This document shows positions 10,463 to 23,017 of a stretch of 64,000 nt of DNA, piece by piece. This DNA is from Sarcocystis neurona. Its lineage: Eukaryota > Apicomplexa > Conoidasida > Eucoccidiorida > Sarcocystidae. Under the pieces are notes generated by a model. It was not told the origin of the DNA, did no database searches, and worked only from the letters and a program-made list of their open reading frames with translations. The position numbers and the translations under genes are program-made. The stretch spans positions 248,001-312,000 of the forward strand of contig KL647326.1 in NCBI GenBank assembly GCA_000727475.1, given 5' to 3'. Position 1 is the stretch's first letter. Each line of letters opens with the position of its first letter.

Positions 10463-13400
10463 GTGCGTCCAAGGCCACTGGCTTAATACTTTTCTTCTTC
10501 CTCTTCCTCATGAGCAGCAGCAACAGCAACAGGAGCAGCAGCAACCGCTGCAGCAGCAGCAGCAGCAAGAGGGGCAGCAGCAGCAACAGCAGCAGCAGCG
10601 TTTGGAAGGGGAAGAAGAGCAGCAGCAGCGCCGGTGCCAAGGGGAGGCGATAAAGAGGGGCAGCAGGTGCAGTAATAGCAACAGAAAGGCGAACATGAGA
10701 AGAAAGAAGCAGGAGCAATAGCAGCTGCAGCCACAGCACCAGCTGCAGCACCAGAAATGAGAGCACGAGGAAACTGCTTTAGCCGCAGCAGCAGGCACTC
10801 CAGCAGCAGCAGCAGGCACTGCAGCAGCAGGAACAGGCATGGCGTCAGCAGCAACAGGCATACCGGCAGCAGCAGGAACAGGTGCAGCTGCAGCAGCAGG
10901 GACAAGTGTAGCGGCAGCAGATGGGGCCTTGTGAAGACGCGGAGGAGTACCAGCAGTGCGGCAGGACGCAGCAGCAGCAAGAACAGCAGGCGCTGGAGTG
11001 GCAGCAGCAGCAGCAACAGCAACAGATACAGCAGTCGCAGTGGTGCGGGCAGGCCGTAGCGACCAAAAGAGCATGACCGACGACAGCAGCAGCATCAAGA
11101 GAAGCAGCAGCAACAGGAAAGCAGCCGCAGTGCGCCCGGGTGCCCATGCAGCACGTTGTTTTATATATATATATGTATATATATATCGACACACCCAGAA
11201 TATGTGTGCTGGTATACCCATATACTCGATCTACGTGTGTATATGTCTGTTCACACTAGAATGAATTTACCGAGGATCTTCATATATTTGGAGAAGACAA
11301 GACGTCTCCTACCTTTTCGTGGACATACATTTGTTATACCTCCATACGTCTATATGCCTATACGTGTACGTGAGCTTGTCCTATATATCTATACATATAT
11401 ATATATGTATACGTATTTGTACACTTTGTGTATATATTCTGAGCTTGTGTATATTTCTCTCTCTATGTATATATATATATATATATGTATATACACATAC
11501 CTGTATGCATATATTGTGGGCGGACATACGTATATGTATGCGCACATCGGTAGCTTTAGACGTATATATATATATATATATATGAATACAATCACGTCTA
11601 CGTACATATTCCGGGTGTGTACATATATATATATATATGTGTAAACCTATGTGTGTGTATTCTAGGCGTATATATGTATATATAACTGTATGTATTTATC
11701 CTAAGCGTATATATATGTATGTATATATATACATATATGTGCGCATCCGTATGTGGCTTGAGCATATACATATTTGTATATATATATATATGCACATAAA
11801 TACAATCACGTGCATGTACGTATTCTGGATGTGTGCATATATATATATATATATACGTCTTTACGTATTTTATGTGTATATATATATGTATATCTCAATA
11901 TGTGTATATTCTGGGCGTGCGCATGCGTATATATATATATATATGTGTAAACCTTTATGTCTGTATTCTAGGCATATATATATATCTACAGCTATATGTA
12001 CGTCTACTAGGCATTTATATATGTATGTGCTTGTACACGTCTGTATATATTAAAGATGTATATATGTCATATATGCACTTCGTATATGTGTGCGAGGCCC
12101 CCGCATGCGGACGTGTGTTTGCTGGGCGTTGTGTTTGTGCGGGCCAATTTTTTTTTGTGTGAAGGTGGAGATCTGCGTCTTCTTCACATCTCTCCAGTCA
12201 CACCAGAAGCAACTGGCACGTCCATACATATATGTGCATGCGTACATATGTATAGACTTGCGCATATATGTACGCATTCATATATATATGTATATATGTG
12301 TAAATGTATACGTACATATATGTGTCCACGTGGATGTGGAGAGTATTGAAGAGAGCGGGGGTCTGTTTTTTGTTGAGGGGAGAGCATGTGAGAGTGATGC
12401 TGAGCAGCGTCGTAAATATATACGGTTGAATACAAGCCCACACATATAATATATATGCCGCCAACGTATGTTCTCATCTATATATGAATAGGTATATATA
12501 ATATGCCTGCAGAAACGTGGACGCATATGTTAAAGTATATACATGCCTTTGACGTATGTGAATATCCATAGGCATATATGTGCCTCTAGTGTATGTAGGT
12601 ATACATATGGATATATATATACATGCCTACCACACATGAATATATATATTATATAGATAGATGGACAGATAGATACGTGTGTGACAGCGATATATGTGGA
12701 CTCATACAGACATGTTGGTGCCTGTATATGGTTCCAGCATGCATGCGGTTTTTCAGTTGGCGCGTGTTGCTGCTGTCTCGTCTCCTGCTGCTGTTGCTGC
12801 TGCAGTGTCCCTCACTTCTGCTGCTGTTGCTGCGCCTCTCTGGCCTTCGCAGGGCTGACGCTCGGGGCAGCGTACGGGATGTGCGTGGGACTGCGACGTG
12901 GCGGCAGCACGCCTCGCCTTCGCTTGAACGCCGTTTTGAACGCGTGCGGCGAACATGCGCCGAAGACCGGAGCGCAGCTCGGAACTTTAAGTACGGAGAG
13001 GAACTTCTTTTTTGCTGCTCTCGGCGACTCTCTTCCCCCCCTCTCTGCAGGAAGCAAACGTCTCGCGCTTCTCAAATTTTCCTTCGCGAAAAACCACCCC
13101 CACCCCCCCACACACCCACCCACACACACATACACAACCCGGTCTACGAATCATTTTCTTCCGCAAGTGGCTTTACACAGTATATATATCTATATATATG
13201 CTATATGTACATATATAGAGAGAGAGACAGATATATAATAAATGTGTCTATGTATACGTATGTCCATATATATACATAGAGAGAGAGATATATATATAAT
13301 ATGTGTGTACATATATATATAATGTATGTGTATATGTATATAAATATATATGTATATACACGTGTATGTATATATGTGTGCATATGTGTCGCAGACGACG

Positions 13401-15234
13401 TACGTGGTTTACGAAGAAGAATACACGCGTAGGCGCCGAGAAGATGAAATCATGCAGAAGTTGACTTCCGCTGTTCACTCGAGTTTCCTCGTCTGCCTGC
13501 TGCTGCTCCGTTCGCTCCACTCGTCAGACTGAAGAGGAGAACTTCCCTCTCTTTTGCAGCTCCCCCACCGTGGTGAAGCGTCGGTCCCTCGCGACGTCTT
13601 TTCAAAAGTCCGACCTGCTGGTGGTCTCTTCGTTCGCATGTCGATGGATGTCTTGCTGCTTTTTCCTTTCGCTCCGTCTCAGTGCCCGTCTCCGTCTCCC
13701 TGCTGCTCCGTCTTTCTATGTCTCCCGCACTCTCCCCTTCTCTCTGTCGCCGTCTCCCTGCTGCGCTCGGCCGTTCCCTTCCTGTCTCCTGCCCTCCGTT
13801 TCCCTCTCCCTCCTCTGCCATTCCCCTCCCGTCTCCTGCTGTCTTGTCTCCGTCTCCCTGCTGCGCTCTGCCCTTCCCTTCCTGTCTCCTGCCCTCCCGT
13901 CTCCTGCTGTCTCATCTGCCTCTCCCTTCCTGCCTCCCGCTGTCTCGTCTCCGTCTCCCTCGCTGTCTGCCTTTCTCTTCCCGTCTCCTGCTCTCCGTCT
14001 CTGTCTCCCTGTTGCGCTCTGCCCTTCTCCTCCCGTCTCCTGCTGTCTTGTCTCCGTCTCCCTGCTGCTCTGTCTTTCCCTTCCTGTCTCCTGCCCTCCC
14101 CTCTCCTGCTGTCTCGCCTCCGTCTCCGTCTCTTCGTCTCGGTTTTTGTCTGTTTTTAACTTCCCCGTCTCCGTCTCGCTGTTGCGCTGCCTTCGTCTCG
14201 GTCGCTCTCTGCGTCTCTCCCTTCCCCGTCCTCGCCGTCGCCATCTTCCCCCGCCTGGCACGCCTCCGTGTCTCCGTGGCTCGCGCGGTCGCGTTCTCCA
14301 CGGCGTGCGCTGCTGTCGCTGTCTCATCACCCCCGCTGCGGTGAAGAGAGCGAGCGAGAAGACCGACCCCTCCTCCGTCCACACACCTGCTGCACAGAAC
14401 ACGAACGACGCTGTCATAGAAGACCATATATATTTCCCGTCTTTGTTCTGCGTCTCCGTCCATATATATTTGCGTCTTTGTTCTGCGTGTCTTCCTCCAC
14501 ACGCATTTCGTCGTCAATGCCTTCTCCCACCAAATGTCCATGCGCACACATATAATTCACCCCACACACACGCACACGTACTTCTACACACACGCACATG
14601 TATATATACGTGTGTGTATCGATAGATAGATAGATAGAAAATACACCAAGTATATACATATGTATGTATGCACTGCACACATACATACCTCTCTCTCTCT
14701 ATATGTGTGTAGATGGATGGATAGAGATCACACCACGTGCGTACGTACTTATATCTCTTGCCACATACATGCGTATACGTATACACCCCACACGTACGTA
14801 TTCCTACAGACACATATGGAGACATCCATATTTGTTGATGAGTGAGGTGCGTAGGGATGCAGTGGCTCATAAGTAGGGAATGTGTATATTTTCTCCTGGG
14901 GGAGCGGGTGCGTGTGCGTGTTGTGGCTGCCGCAGCGTTTTTCTACTGCTGCTTCAAGAATCTTCTCTCGCTCTTCCGCGAGGACGCGCAGTCGAACGCG
15001 CCGATCGCCGGCGCTGCTGCCGGGTGTCTCTACAAAGCGCTCGGGTCGTGGCGTCTCCGGGCGGTCTACTCCGCGACTTCTTCGAGTAGGAGAAGAGGAG
15101 ACGAAGAGACGCAAACTGGCGAGCGAAAAAGCCAGAAAGAGCATGAAAGAGTGCCAGAAGCAGCAGGACCGCTAGAGAGAAACACACGGTGTAGAGAGTG
15201 CAGGAAGAGGAGGAGGAGGCGGGCGTTCTTCTGA
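10132..15234 (+). CDS. TIM23: Tim17/22/23-family inner-membrane translocase subunit, best match TIM23
   Basis: TIM23 forms the protein-conducting core of the presequence translocase in the mitochondrial inner membrane. Exons: 10132-10462, 12853-12990 and 14936-15234; both junctions are phase 1 and keep frame. After a low-complexity N-terminal region of about 90 residues come the family features: the first membrane segment (ITYSAGLSYATG joined to LTLGAAYGMCVGL across the junction), the signature RLRLNAVLNACG, a second segment running from GAQLGTL into FFYCCFKNLLSLF, and a third, NAPIAGAAAGCLYKALG. The R-x-N-x-LN pattern followed by a GxxxG-like helix is typical of Tim23. The predicted length is 255 aa. 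The usual fourth membrane helix is not seen in the open frame, so the C terminus may be mis-spliced or have another exon. TIM17 is a less likely alternative. Confidence 0.82.
10463..12852 (+). other. TIM23 intron 1, CAG block then TA/TG-rich tandem repeats
   Basis: Donor GTGCGT at 10463, acceptor CGCAG ending at 12852. The donor-proximal part (10508-11130) is CAG-rich on the sense strand. The region 11160-12060 is a TA-rich tandem repeat with TGTGTATTCTRGGCGTATAT-like units. The acceptor-proximal 12765-12840 is CTG-rich, ending in a pyrimidine-rich run. No nested gene is supported. Confidence 0.7.
12853..12990 (+). CDS. TIM23: TIM23, exon 2
   Basis: A 138-base exon flanked by CGCAG and GTACGG, phase 1 to phase 1. 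It encodes LTLGAAYGMCVGLRRG, the end of the first membrane helix, and the conserved RLRLNAVLNACG motif followed by KTGAQLGTL, the start of the second helix. This is the most diagnostic exon of the gene. Confidence 0.85.
12991..14935 (+). other. TIM23 intron 2, with a large CT-rich tract
   Basis: Donor GTACGG at 12991, acceptor CCGCAG ending at 14935. It contains (TA)n/(GA)n at 13175-13385 and a pyrimidine-rich tandem tract of CCGTCTCCCTGCTG-like units at about 13622-14290. CA/TA-rich sequence at 14540-14830 follows. Open frames across the tract (for example 13570-14625) are repeat products. Confidence 0.7.
13622..14290 (+). repeat. Polypyrimidine CCGTCTCC tandem tract
   Basis: Almost uninterrupted C/T on the plus strand, built from short units such as CCGTCTCCCTGCTG and TTCCCGTCTCCTGCTGT. 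The same family appears in opposite orientation (GAGACGG) at 29545-29810 and 44575-45370, and again as CT-rich sequence at 15560-15800 and 56495-56600. Confidence 0.8.
14936..15234 (+). CDS. TIM23: TIM23, exon 3 (C terminus uncertain)
   Basis: The acceptor CCGCAG is followed by CG, which completes the Thr codon begun in exon 2, then FFYCCFKNLLSLFREDAQ and NAPIAGAAAGCLYKALG, matching the second and third helices of the family. After about residue 200 the frame becomes Arg/Glu-rich (RRRGDEETQTGERKSQ) and stops at 15234. That hydrophilic tail is not typical of TIM23 and replaces the fourth helix. A splice donor inside the tail, leading to another exon, is plausible but not identified. Confidence 0.75.
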
Positions 15235-16282
15235 GCAGAAACGCTGCCCGCACCGGGGCGGAGATTCGTCAAGAACCCGCACACAGAGAGAGAGATGCAG
15301 CGGGCGGGACTTGCCAGGAGAAGACATGCTGACAGAATGGCGGGGGGAGTCGTTCTGGAGGGGAGGTCCTGCTGCCTGCTGTCTCTCCCTTTCGCTGCTG
15401 CACCACCCTTCCTGCGGAGCGCACACGCCCGCTGTCGAGTTGCTGCTGCAGCGTCTCCTTCTGTGGGGTGGTCGTTGCTTCGCTCTGCTCGTCTTCCGCA
15501 GCAGCTCGAAGACCTCGGCAAATATATGTCTGTTGCTGTCCCGCTGTGTCTTTTCTTCGGATCCTCTCTTCGTGTGTCTCCGTCTCCGTCTCCCTATCTT
15601 CTTCTTCGTCTCTTCCTCCCCCCCCTTCCTATGTGTGTCTCCGTGTCTCCGTGTATGTTGCTGTTGCGCTGGGCTCCTCTCTGTGTCTGGCTCGGTGTGT
15701 TCCCCGCGCCGTCTCCGTGCTGCTGCCGGTCTCTCTCTTCCCGTCTCCTCCCCGTCTCTCTCCCTCGCCGTCTCCCTCTCTTTCTCTGTTGTTTCTCTCT
15801 CTCCACATATACACGTATAAAAATATATATATGTGGAACTGAAGATTATATGTACGTATTTCTATGCGTACATATCTGGCTCCCTATATTACTGAGCCGG
15901 CTCCCCGTTCCCACATATAGACAGAGAGAGAGAAAAAGATAGAGAGAAAGAGAGAGAGAAATGTGCATATACATATATACATAGAGAGAGAGATGTGCAT
16001 ACATATATATATAGAGAGAGAGATGTGCATATCTATATGTATATACATAGTGAGAGATGTGCACATATATATATGTATATATACATAGCGAGAGAGAGGT
16101 GCATATACATATATATAGTGAGAGATGCGCATACATATATGTATATATATGTATATGCATAGAGAGAGAGATGTGCATACATATATATATACATACGTAG
16201 TGAGAGATGTGCATACATATATGTATATATATACATAGAGAGAGATGTGTATATATATATATATACATAGAGAGAGACATGC

Positions 16283-16326
<44 letters not shown>

Positions 16327-16383
16327 TGTGCATACGTATATAGATGTGTATATATATATAGGAAGAGATGTGCGCACACATGC

Positions 16384-16425
<42 letters not shown>

Positions 16426-16740
16426 AGAGAGAGATGTGCACATATATATATATGGATGACCGTATACGTACACATAAACTTATCTACGTTTATGTAGCTC
16501 GTTGTGCCTAGGGAATAAACAAGAGAGAAGATTGTACGCGCGTTCTCTCGTGTACACATACGTATGTAAATATATGTATTTACACATACACATCCACACA
16601 TATGTATACAAATACACATACGTATGTACATAGATACACGTATATTTGTCTATATATATACGGTTTTAGGCGTCCGTGGACATGCAGCTCGGTTTTGTAT
16701 CTCCGTTTATGAAGAATCTTGCCGAGTAACTTCCTGCTGT
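15235..16740. repeat. CT-rich tract and TA/GAGAGA-GTGCATA satellite-like repeat
   Basis: No gene is supported. A CT-rich segment (15560-15800) of the CCGTCTC family is followed by about 15950-16440, a tandem array with GAGAGAGATGTGCATACATATATAT-like units of about 30-45 bp. Because the array is nearly free of stops on the minus strand it produces long false open frames of Met/His/Ile/Ser/Leu/Tyr. Confidence 0.8.
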
Positions 16741-16843
16741 CAGCCTGTTGAATACTCCGAGATCTTCTTGCTACCGCTGTGTTCGTTAGTTAGACTAGTG
16801 TAAACATACAAATAAATATTCGTATGTATGTATGCATATGTCG

Positions 16844-16882
<39 letters not shown>

Positions 16883-18660
16883 GGATGTGTACGTGTATGT
16901 ATGTACGTGTGTGTGGGCAGAGAGAGATAGAAGAAGCGCGCATGCTGGTGGCGCGGCGCCGCGGTCCTCCTGATCCTGCTGTGACACTGCTCCTGCAGCT
17001 GGATGACGCCGTCTGCTGTTGCTGTTGCACTGCTGCTGTTGCACTGCTGCTGTTGCTGTTGCCGCGCAGCCGCTGCTGTGCGTCGCCGCGCAGTCGCTGC
17101 TGGCGTGCTCCTGCCTCGGTGTCGCGTTGCCGTGCTGCCGCTGTGTTTTTCTGCTGCTGCGAGTGGGCTACACTTGCTGCTGGGCTGCTGCTTTTTGCGT
17201 GCGGGGTGTTGGCTGCTGTGTATAGTTGGCTTCACCTGCGTTGACCAGTTCCTGCGGAGGTACACGTGACTCTGCAGCAGCAGACTGCGCATCCACCCAC
17301 GTCCTGCTGCTGCTACCGCAGTAAATCTTCTTCGCTCCTGCGAGGAGTCGGGTCGCTGCTGCGGGGACTGTCGATCTGCTGCTGCTGCTCCATTTCCTCT
17401 CGAGGCAGCAGGGAGTTTCTGCTGCTGGTGGTCAGTCCGCCGCTGTTGCCGTGGGCAGAGGCAGACGCGCGGACGCAGCGGCGGCAGTTAGTAGCAGCAG
17501 CGGCAGCAGGTGTCAAAAAAAGCAACAGCAGCAGATGATTTGTGTACTGCTGCTGCTGCAGCCGGCCGCTGTCGCTGCGGAGAGCCGCGTGCTGCGGATG
17601 AGCAGCAGCAGGCGCTGCAGCAGTGAATCAAAGACGACGCTTCCTGCTGCTGCTGCTGTTGCTGTCGAACAGACAGGGGGTCTCTACTGCAGCAGCAGCA
17701 ACGCCCTGGACGTGCTGGGCAGCAAGGCTGCGTAGCACAACGAATATACGCATATATATATATATATATATGCATATGTGTGTGTGTGTGTGTGTGCATG
17801 TGTGCGGGGTGCATGTATGCATACGTGTATTTGTACGTGTATGTGGACAAGAGTTAGTATGTAGCTAAGATATGTACATCTGTGTGTATATGTGAAAATA
17901 CAAGTGGTCAGGCTGAAGCGGCACAAACGCAGCAACAGCAGCAAAAAGAAGTGCGGTCACTTACGTCCGGATTTTTGCTGTGTATTGTAGGCCTTTCCGT
18001 TTGCATGACTGTCGTTTTCTTCTTGTAGGCCTTTCCGTTTGCATGACTGTCGTCTTCTTCTTCTTATTCTTCTTGGGCTTCTTCGTCTTCCTGTTCTTCT
18101 TATTCTTGATCAACAGCGCATTTGAGAGACACAGGTGCTGGCGGCCCGCGTGGCTCGTGAAGCTGCACTGTTCTGCAGGTAATTAATTTTCATTTGCTGT
18201 TGCTGCTGCTGCAGCTCTCTTGCTGGTATTGCTGTTGTCGCAGCTGACTTGCTGCAGCTGCTGCTGCAGCGCTCTTGTTGGTGTTGCTGCTGCTGCTGCG
18301 GCTCTCTTGCGACTGTTGTTGGTGCTGCTCTTTTGCTGCGGTAGCGGCTACTGCTGCTGGTTGTGTAGCTCTCTTGCTGCCGGCGCTGTTAGTTGTACTG
18401 CTGCTGCAGCTTCTCGCGCGGCAGTTGCTCCCACAAGCTTTCCTGCTGCTGCAGCTGCGGTTGCCGCTGCGGCAGCAGCTGCAGTGACTGCTGTCCCTCA
18501 TATTTGGTGCGTCGCAGAGCCCCTGCGAACTCTGCAATCGCCGCCGTCCGTGCTGGCACTTCAGCTGCTGCCGCAGCATGCGTTAACGGTCGTAGGGCTG
18601 CTATGCGCCGCAGACCCTCGGATATCTCGCAGCGCGTTAAAAACGCGGCATGGCCGTGAA
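16741..18660. other. CAG/CTG-rich intergenic segment, no recognised gene
   Basis: Triplet repeats occur mainly as CTG on the plus strand at 16970-17250 and 18195-18480, and as CAG at 17270-17740 with some flips. The minus-strand frame 16795-17292 reads as an ordinary-looking N terminus followed by Gln/Ala-rich sequence. It could be an exon of an unknown gene, but no family resemblance was found. A 38-bp direct repeat lies at 17985-18060. Confidence 0.5.
17985..18060 (+). repeat. 38-bp perfect or near-perfect direct repeat, two copies
   Basis: Copies start at 17985 and 18023. Each begins TTGTAGGCCTTTCCGTTTGC and continues through ATGACTGTCGT and a CT-rich end. The unit is neither triplet repeat nor TA-rich, which makes it stand out locally. 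Confidence 0.85.
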
Positions 18661-21600
18661 CGGCTGGCCGACAACAAAACAGTGGTACACTTATATTTCT
18701 ACTTTGATATACTTTTCCACAGTTATATACACACGTACATACACTCTCGTCTCTGTGTGCATGTATGCGTACGTATCTTTCTACGCAGATATAGTTTCGG
18801 AATCATACACACATAGATGTATACATATATATATATATATATATGTATACGTGTGTACACGGCTAACTTTCTACGCAGCTGCAATTTTGAAGTTATACAT
18901 GCGAATATATATATATATATATTTGCGTTTGTTTGTAAGCCTGTACGCACAGGTCTTTCTATGTAGATATGCTTGTGGACTTTATATACATATATGTTGT
19001 CGTTTGTCTGCACGTGTAGGGACTCCGGTATGTAAGTGTGTATTATATGCTTGTGCGTATCTGTATTTACGTGTATATACATATATAGCTTGTTCCTCAG
19101 AATAAGGCTGCTTCGCTGCACATCACACGCTTATTGGTGTGTATGTAAGGTGTGTGTATATGACTGTCGTATGCATATAGATGTATATCTGAATATATCT
19201 CTTTTATTGATACGGAAAGTGCAAGGTATTCAAGTATGTATACACCTGTACGTATATATGGGTTGTCACGCAGCGGTCTGCGTAGATTTATATATGTGAC
19301 GCCTACGCTTGCTTACAATCGTAGAGGAACATTTGCAGGGATAACAACACTTGCCTCTCTGGCATATGTCTGCCAACACAGGCGCATTCTCTTTAAGAAG
19401 GTGTCGCACATATACATCTCGACACGTGTATATCATAGAAAGTCTTCTATGGCACGTGCCCCCTCAAGTTATTGCGGAGACTTGCGCATACGACACACTC
19501 TCTATGAAAAAATCGCTGGCCGGCTTCGTGCTCGCGTTACCAAGCACGCGCATGCAATCTTCTCCGAAGGCAGAAGAAGCACTAGCAGCAACGCCGGAGG
19601 CATACACACAATGAAAGCAAGCGCAGCAACGCCAGCAGTCACACCGTGATACGTTGTCAGCAGCACCAGCAGCAGAAGCACGTGAGCGTTGAGGCCAAAG
19701 TCGCAGCAGAGCAGCACCAGCAACATTGCGTCAGCACCGTCACCGACAGAAGAGCGGCAGCGCTCCATCCACCTCAGCACTTGCAGCAACTTCCGTAGCA
19801 GCAGCGACACCTGCGGGAGCAGCAACACACCAGCGGCAGGAGCACGTCAGCGCAGGGGGTGTGCTGCTGCCGCTGTTGCAGTTGACGCGTCAGCACCAAC
19901 TACTGTCGACCCTCTGTGGCTGCAACAAAGGTGACGTTCACTGTACTCTTAAGCCGCGACTGAGTCGTGAGCTGCTGTACAAGCAGCAGCAGACACATCC
20001 TTCTGAACAAGCTGCTGCCCCAGCTCTTGCTCTCGCTGCTGTTGCTGCTGCGCCGGCCCAGGTTGCTGCGGTCAGTGCTGACTCTGCGGGGACGCTGCTT
20101 CGTTCTTTTTGCCTGTCACGTTCATACGTTATACCCGTGTCTAAAGACATGAATATACACGAGTGTGTGTAAACGTGGTGCCACTAGTGGGAGAACTTCC
20201 ACTGCTGCGGATTTGACGTCTCGTTTGAGGGAGGTCTTAGACACTCGCTCTTAGTGCTGCTGCTGCATCTGGCCTGCTGAAGCCTGTGTAACAGCTGGTC
20301 GTCTACAGTAGTGTTTGTGCAGTGCAGCTCCTGCTGGTGGCAGCGTACTTAACCCCGTCGGCTGCTGCTGGTGTTGCGGCTGTACGTCCCAGGTGCTCTG
20401 CTGTTTTGCCCCTGTGGTTTACGCAGCGCAGTTCGTACACACCTTTGTTGCTGCTGCTCAAGTCGTGGCGTTGCCTTTGATGTGCCACGCGTATTTCACA
20501 CCGCTGGGGCTGCAATGCACTTTCTATTGCGACTAGCCCGGAGGAAGAGAACTGCATGTGCAGCGCCCTCTCTTCACTGCAGGTGCTCCTGGGGGACTGC
20601 ACACGACCCAGTTAAGTAGTACACTCTGGTGCGCATGCCCACATGCTCCTGCAGGATTAAGCGTTGTAGAACTAAGAAAGAGTTTCCTCCAAAAAGAATA
20701 TTTCTCTGCAGACATACACATTTATAATCTACGCGTGGGAAGTTACACCCACTAGTGCAACAGCTTTTTGCTTGCGATGGGAAGGATCAGGCGATACACC
20801 CAACACACATTTATACGCGTACTTTTTGAGGTTACAGTTCTTGATAATGATATTGCACAGATGGTAGACACGTACACATTCACAACTGTGTGTGGGGGGC
20901 CTTACGAGCACTAGTTCAATATCTTCTTGACGCTGGTGATCAGGCGGTCTGTCGTAGGGATTGCCTGTTTCCTCTCAGCAGCTGCTGCTGCGGTTACTAC
21001 AGCATTGTGCCGCACCTTCGCCACGTAGACACGTGTCGCTCCGTGTACGTACGCACGTTATCATACGTGCACAAGGCAGGCGATTTTCCCCTCAGTTGTG
21101 GGCTGCATGATCTAAACAAATTCATATTTTTTTCAGTTCTCTTTATCCACTTCCAGCGTCTCTGGTCTGTAGTGTGCTGCTCTTGGTGGCGCAGTGCACC
21201 AGTACGCCAACACGTGGTATACATCGGGATTCAGTACGGACGTGCCACAGTCACGACGTGCCCGTACATATAAATCCACCCATATACACATAAATATGTA
21301 TAGTTATGCTTTGACGTATATGTCTAGATACACCTACATACGCGGGCGCTGGCAGAGGCCCGTACGCGTTGGTGGTATTGTTACTGCTGCTGAGAGGGCC
21401 ACGCCACCGAGCGGCCACCCGACTAGAACCACACGTTAAAGAACTCGTCCCTAAGTGATCCTTCAAAGAGCTTCTTGTGGCATTCAACAGAGTAGAGATA
21501 CACATACATACCTACAGACGTTCAGATGTAGCAGCAGTTCCCTATCTTCGCGGAAATAAATACACGGGTAAATACCTCCATATCTTCAGGTGCAGCAGCA

Positions 21601-22810
21601 GTTCCCTTGCTCTCCGGAGTACAGAGTATAAGTGTGTGTGTATGTATATGTATACACGAACACGTTTACGCATGCATGCGTGTGTACATACGTGTCTTTG
21701 ACTGCGCCGCCTGCAAATCCATTTCTCGAAGCATACACACACACACGTACACACACACATACATGTGTATCTTTGATCGTACGAGGTGCCGTGCTTCAGC
21801 CACAAATACAACGCGTGTCCCTGTTCGTGTATAGGAAGAAAAGGAGTCGAAATGACAGTATCAGGAGCTGTAGGCGTGTACCGCAGGAGGAAAACACTGC
21901 AGCAGCTGTAAAAAAAAGGCCCTCTGTAGCCGTCTGCCATATTTGACAAGTATCGTCGCTGCTTCACCGAAGGCTCCGCCTGTTGTGCTGCTGCATGACG
22001 CAGAATACTGCGTAACAAATCATAGCGTGTACGTATGTACATATGGGCACACGTGTGTGTACAGTTACTTGCATGTGTACGTACACAAATATATATACAT
22101 ATATATATATATATATTTGTATGTGTGTCTGCGTTTTGCACCTGTCCACACATAGTGTACATATTCATACATATATGTATATTTATGTGTGTTCATGTGT
22201 ATCCACGTTAGCCTTCGTGTCCATACACGTGTGTGTATATATATATGTATATATACGCAGAGAGAATCTCGAGCAATTTGAAATTGCTGTTGGAGCTGTT
22301 TCGTTGAGGCGTCGTGCATAGTAGAAGAGTAAGAGTATTGTTAGAGTGAGGGAGACCTGTCTGCTGCTAGGTACGTGGTGGACGCACTGGCTTTCGAAGT
22401 ATTTGCTGTGACTGTACAGTCCAGGGACGCAGCAGAGTATCACCCATGCGTATTCGTACGTGGACAGGAGGAGAGTGAGGTTGGCAATGACGATAAGGTG
22501 AAAGGATACGGCTTTACAGCACAGCAGGCTGGATGGAGTTCTGCACTTCCAAGGACTAAGCCTTACACAGCAAGAATAACGTGGGCGTTAACCCATGTGC
22601 TGTTGTATGGCGCTCACGTACGTGGCTACGTAGTGTGCACACCTTTGACTTAATATGTATGTGGAGAGCGTATAGTAGTCTGTGCCTTCTCAGTAGTCTG
22701 TGCCATCTCATAAAAAGACTCTGGTACACGTTAATACGCAGGTGTGGAGCAAGGATTACGTATACACATTTGCGGGGAGAGACAGGCACGCGCAGGCTTG
22801 GTGGACACAC
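18661..22810. other. Gene-poor region with lower repeat density
   Basis: I see no recognisable gene. The sequence at 18661-19300 is TA-rich. The segment 19560-20100 contains imperfect CAG/CTG repeats. The segment 20150-22800 is more complex than its surroundings, with short unconvincing open frames (for example 20890-21273 and 22375-22653). It may hold decayed mobile-element sequence, but no intact domain was found. Confidence 0.5.
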
Positions 22811-22823
22811 ATATAGATATATA

Positions 22824-23017
22824 TATGTATGTATACATTTACGTCTATGGCTATATGCAAAACGCATATACATGCCCGCCCACGGGTATCAAACGCATCT
22901 ATATACAGGCATACTATAAATATGTATGTATACATTTACGTCTATGTCTACATACAAAACACAAGTACATGGCCGCCCACGAGTACCAAACGTATCGAAA
23001 TACAAGTATACTCTTAT
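22824..23017 (+). repeat. 97-bp tandem duplication
   Basis: Two diverged copies start at 22824 and 22921, each beginning TATGTATGTATACATTTACG. They share the later segments GCCCACGRGTAYCAAACG and a TA-rich end. The open frames crossing it simply repeat the encoded peptide. Confidence 0.8.

Noticed and set aside
13570..14625. Plus-strand frame of 351 codons and its antisense partners
   Set aside because: Encoded by the CCGTCTC polypyrimidine tract in TIM23 intron 2; composition is only Ser, Pro, Leu, Cys and Val.
15846..16631. Minus-strand frame of 261 codons (Met/His/Ile/Ser/Leu/Tyr repeats)
   Set aside because: Product of the GAGAGATGTGCATA tandem array; the same pattern appears in other frames.
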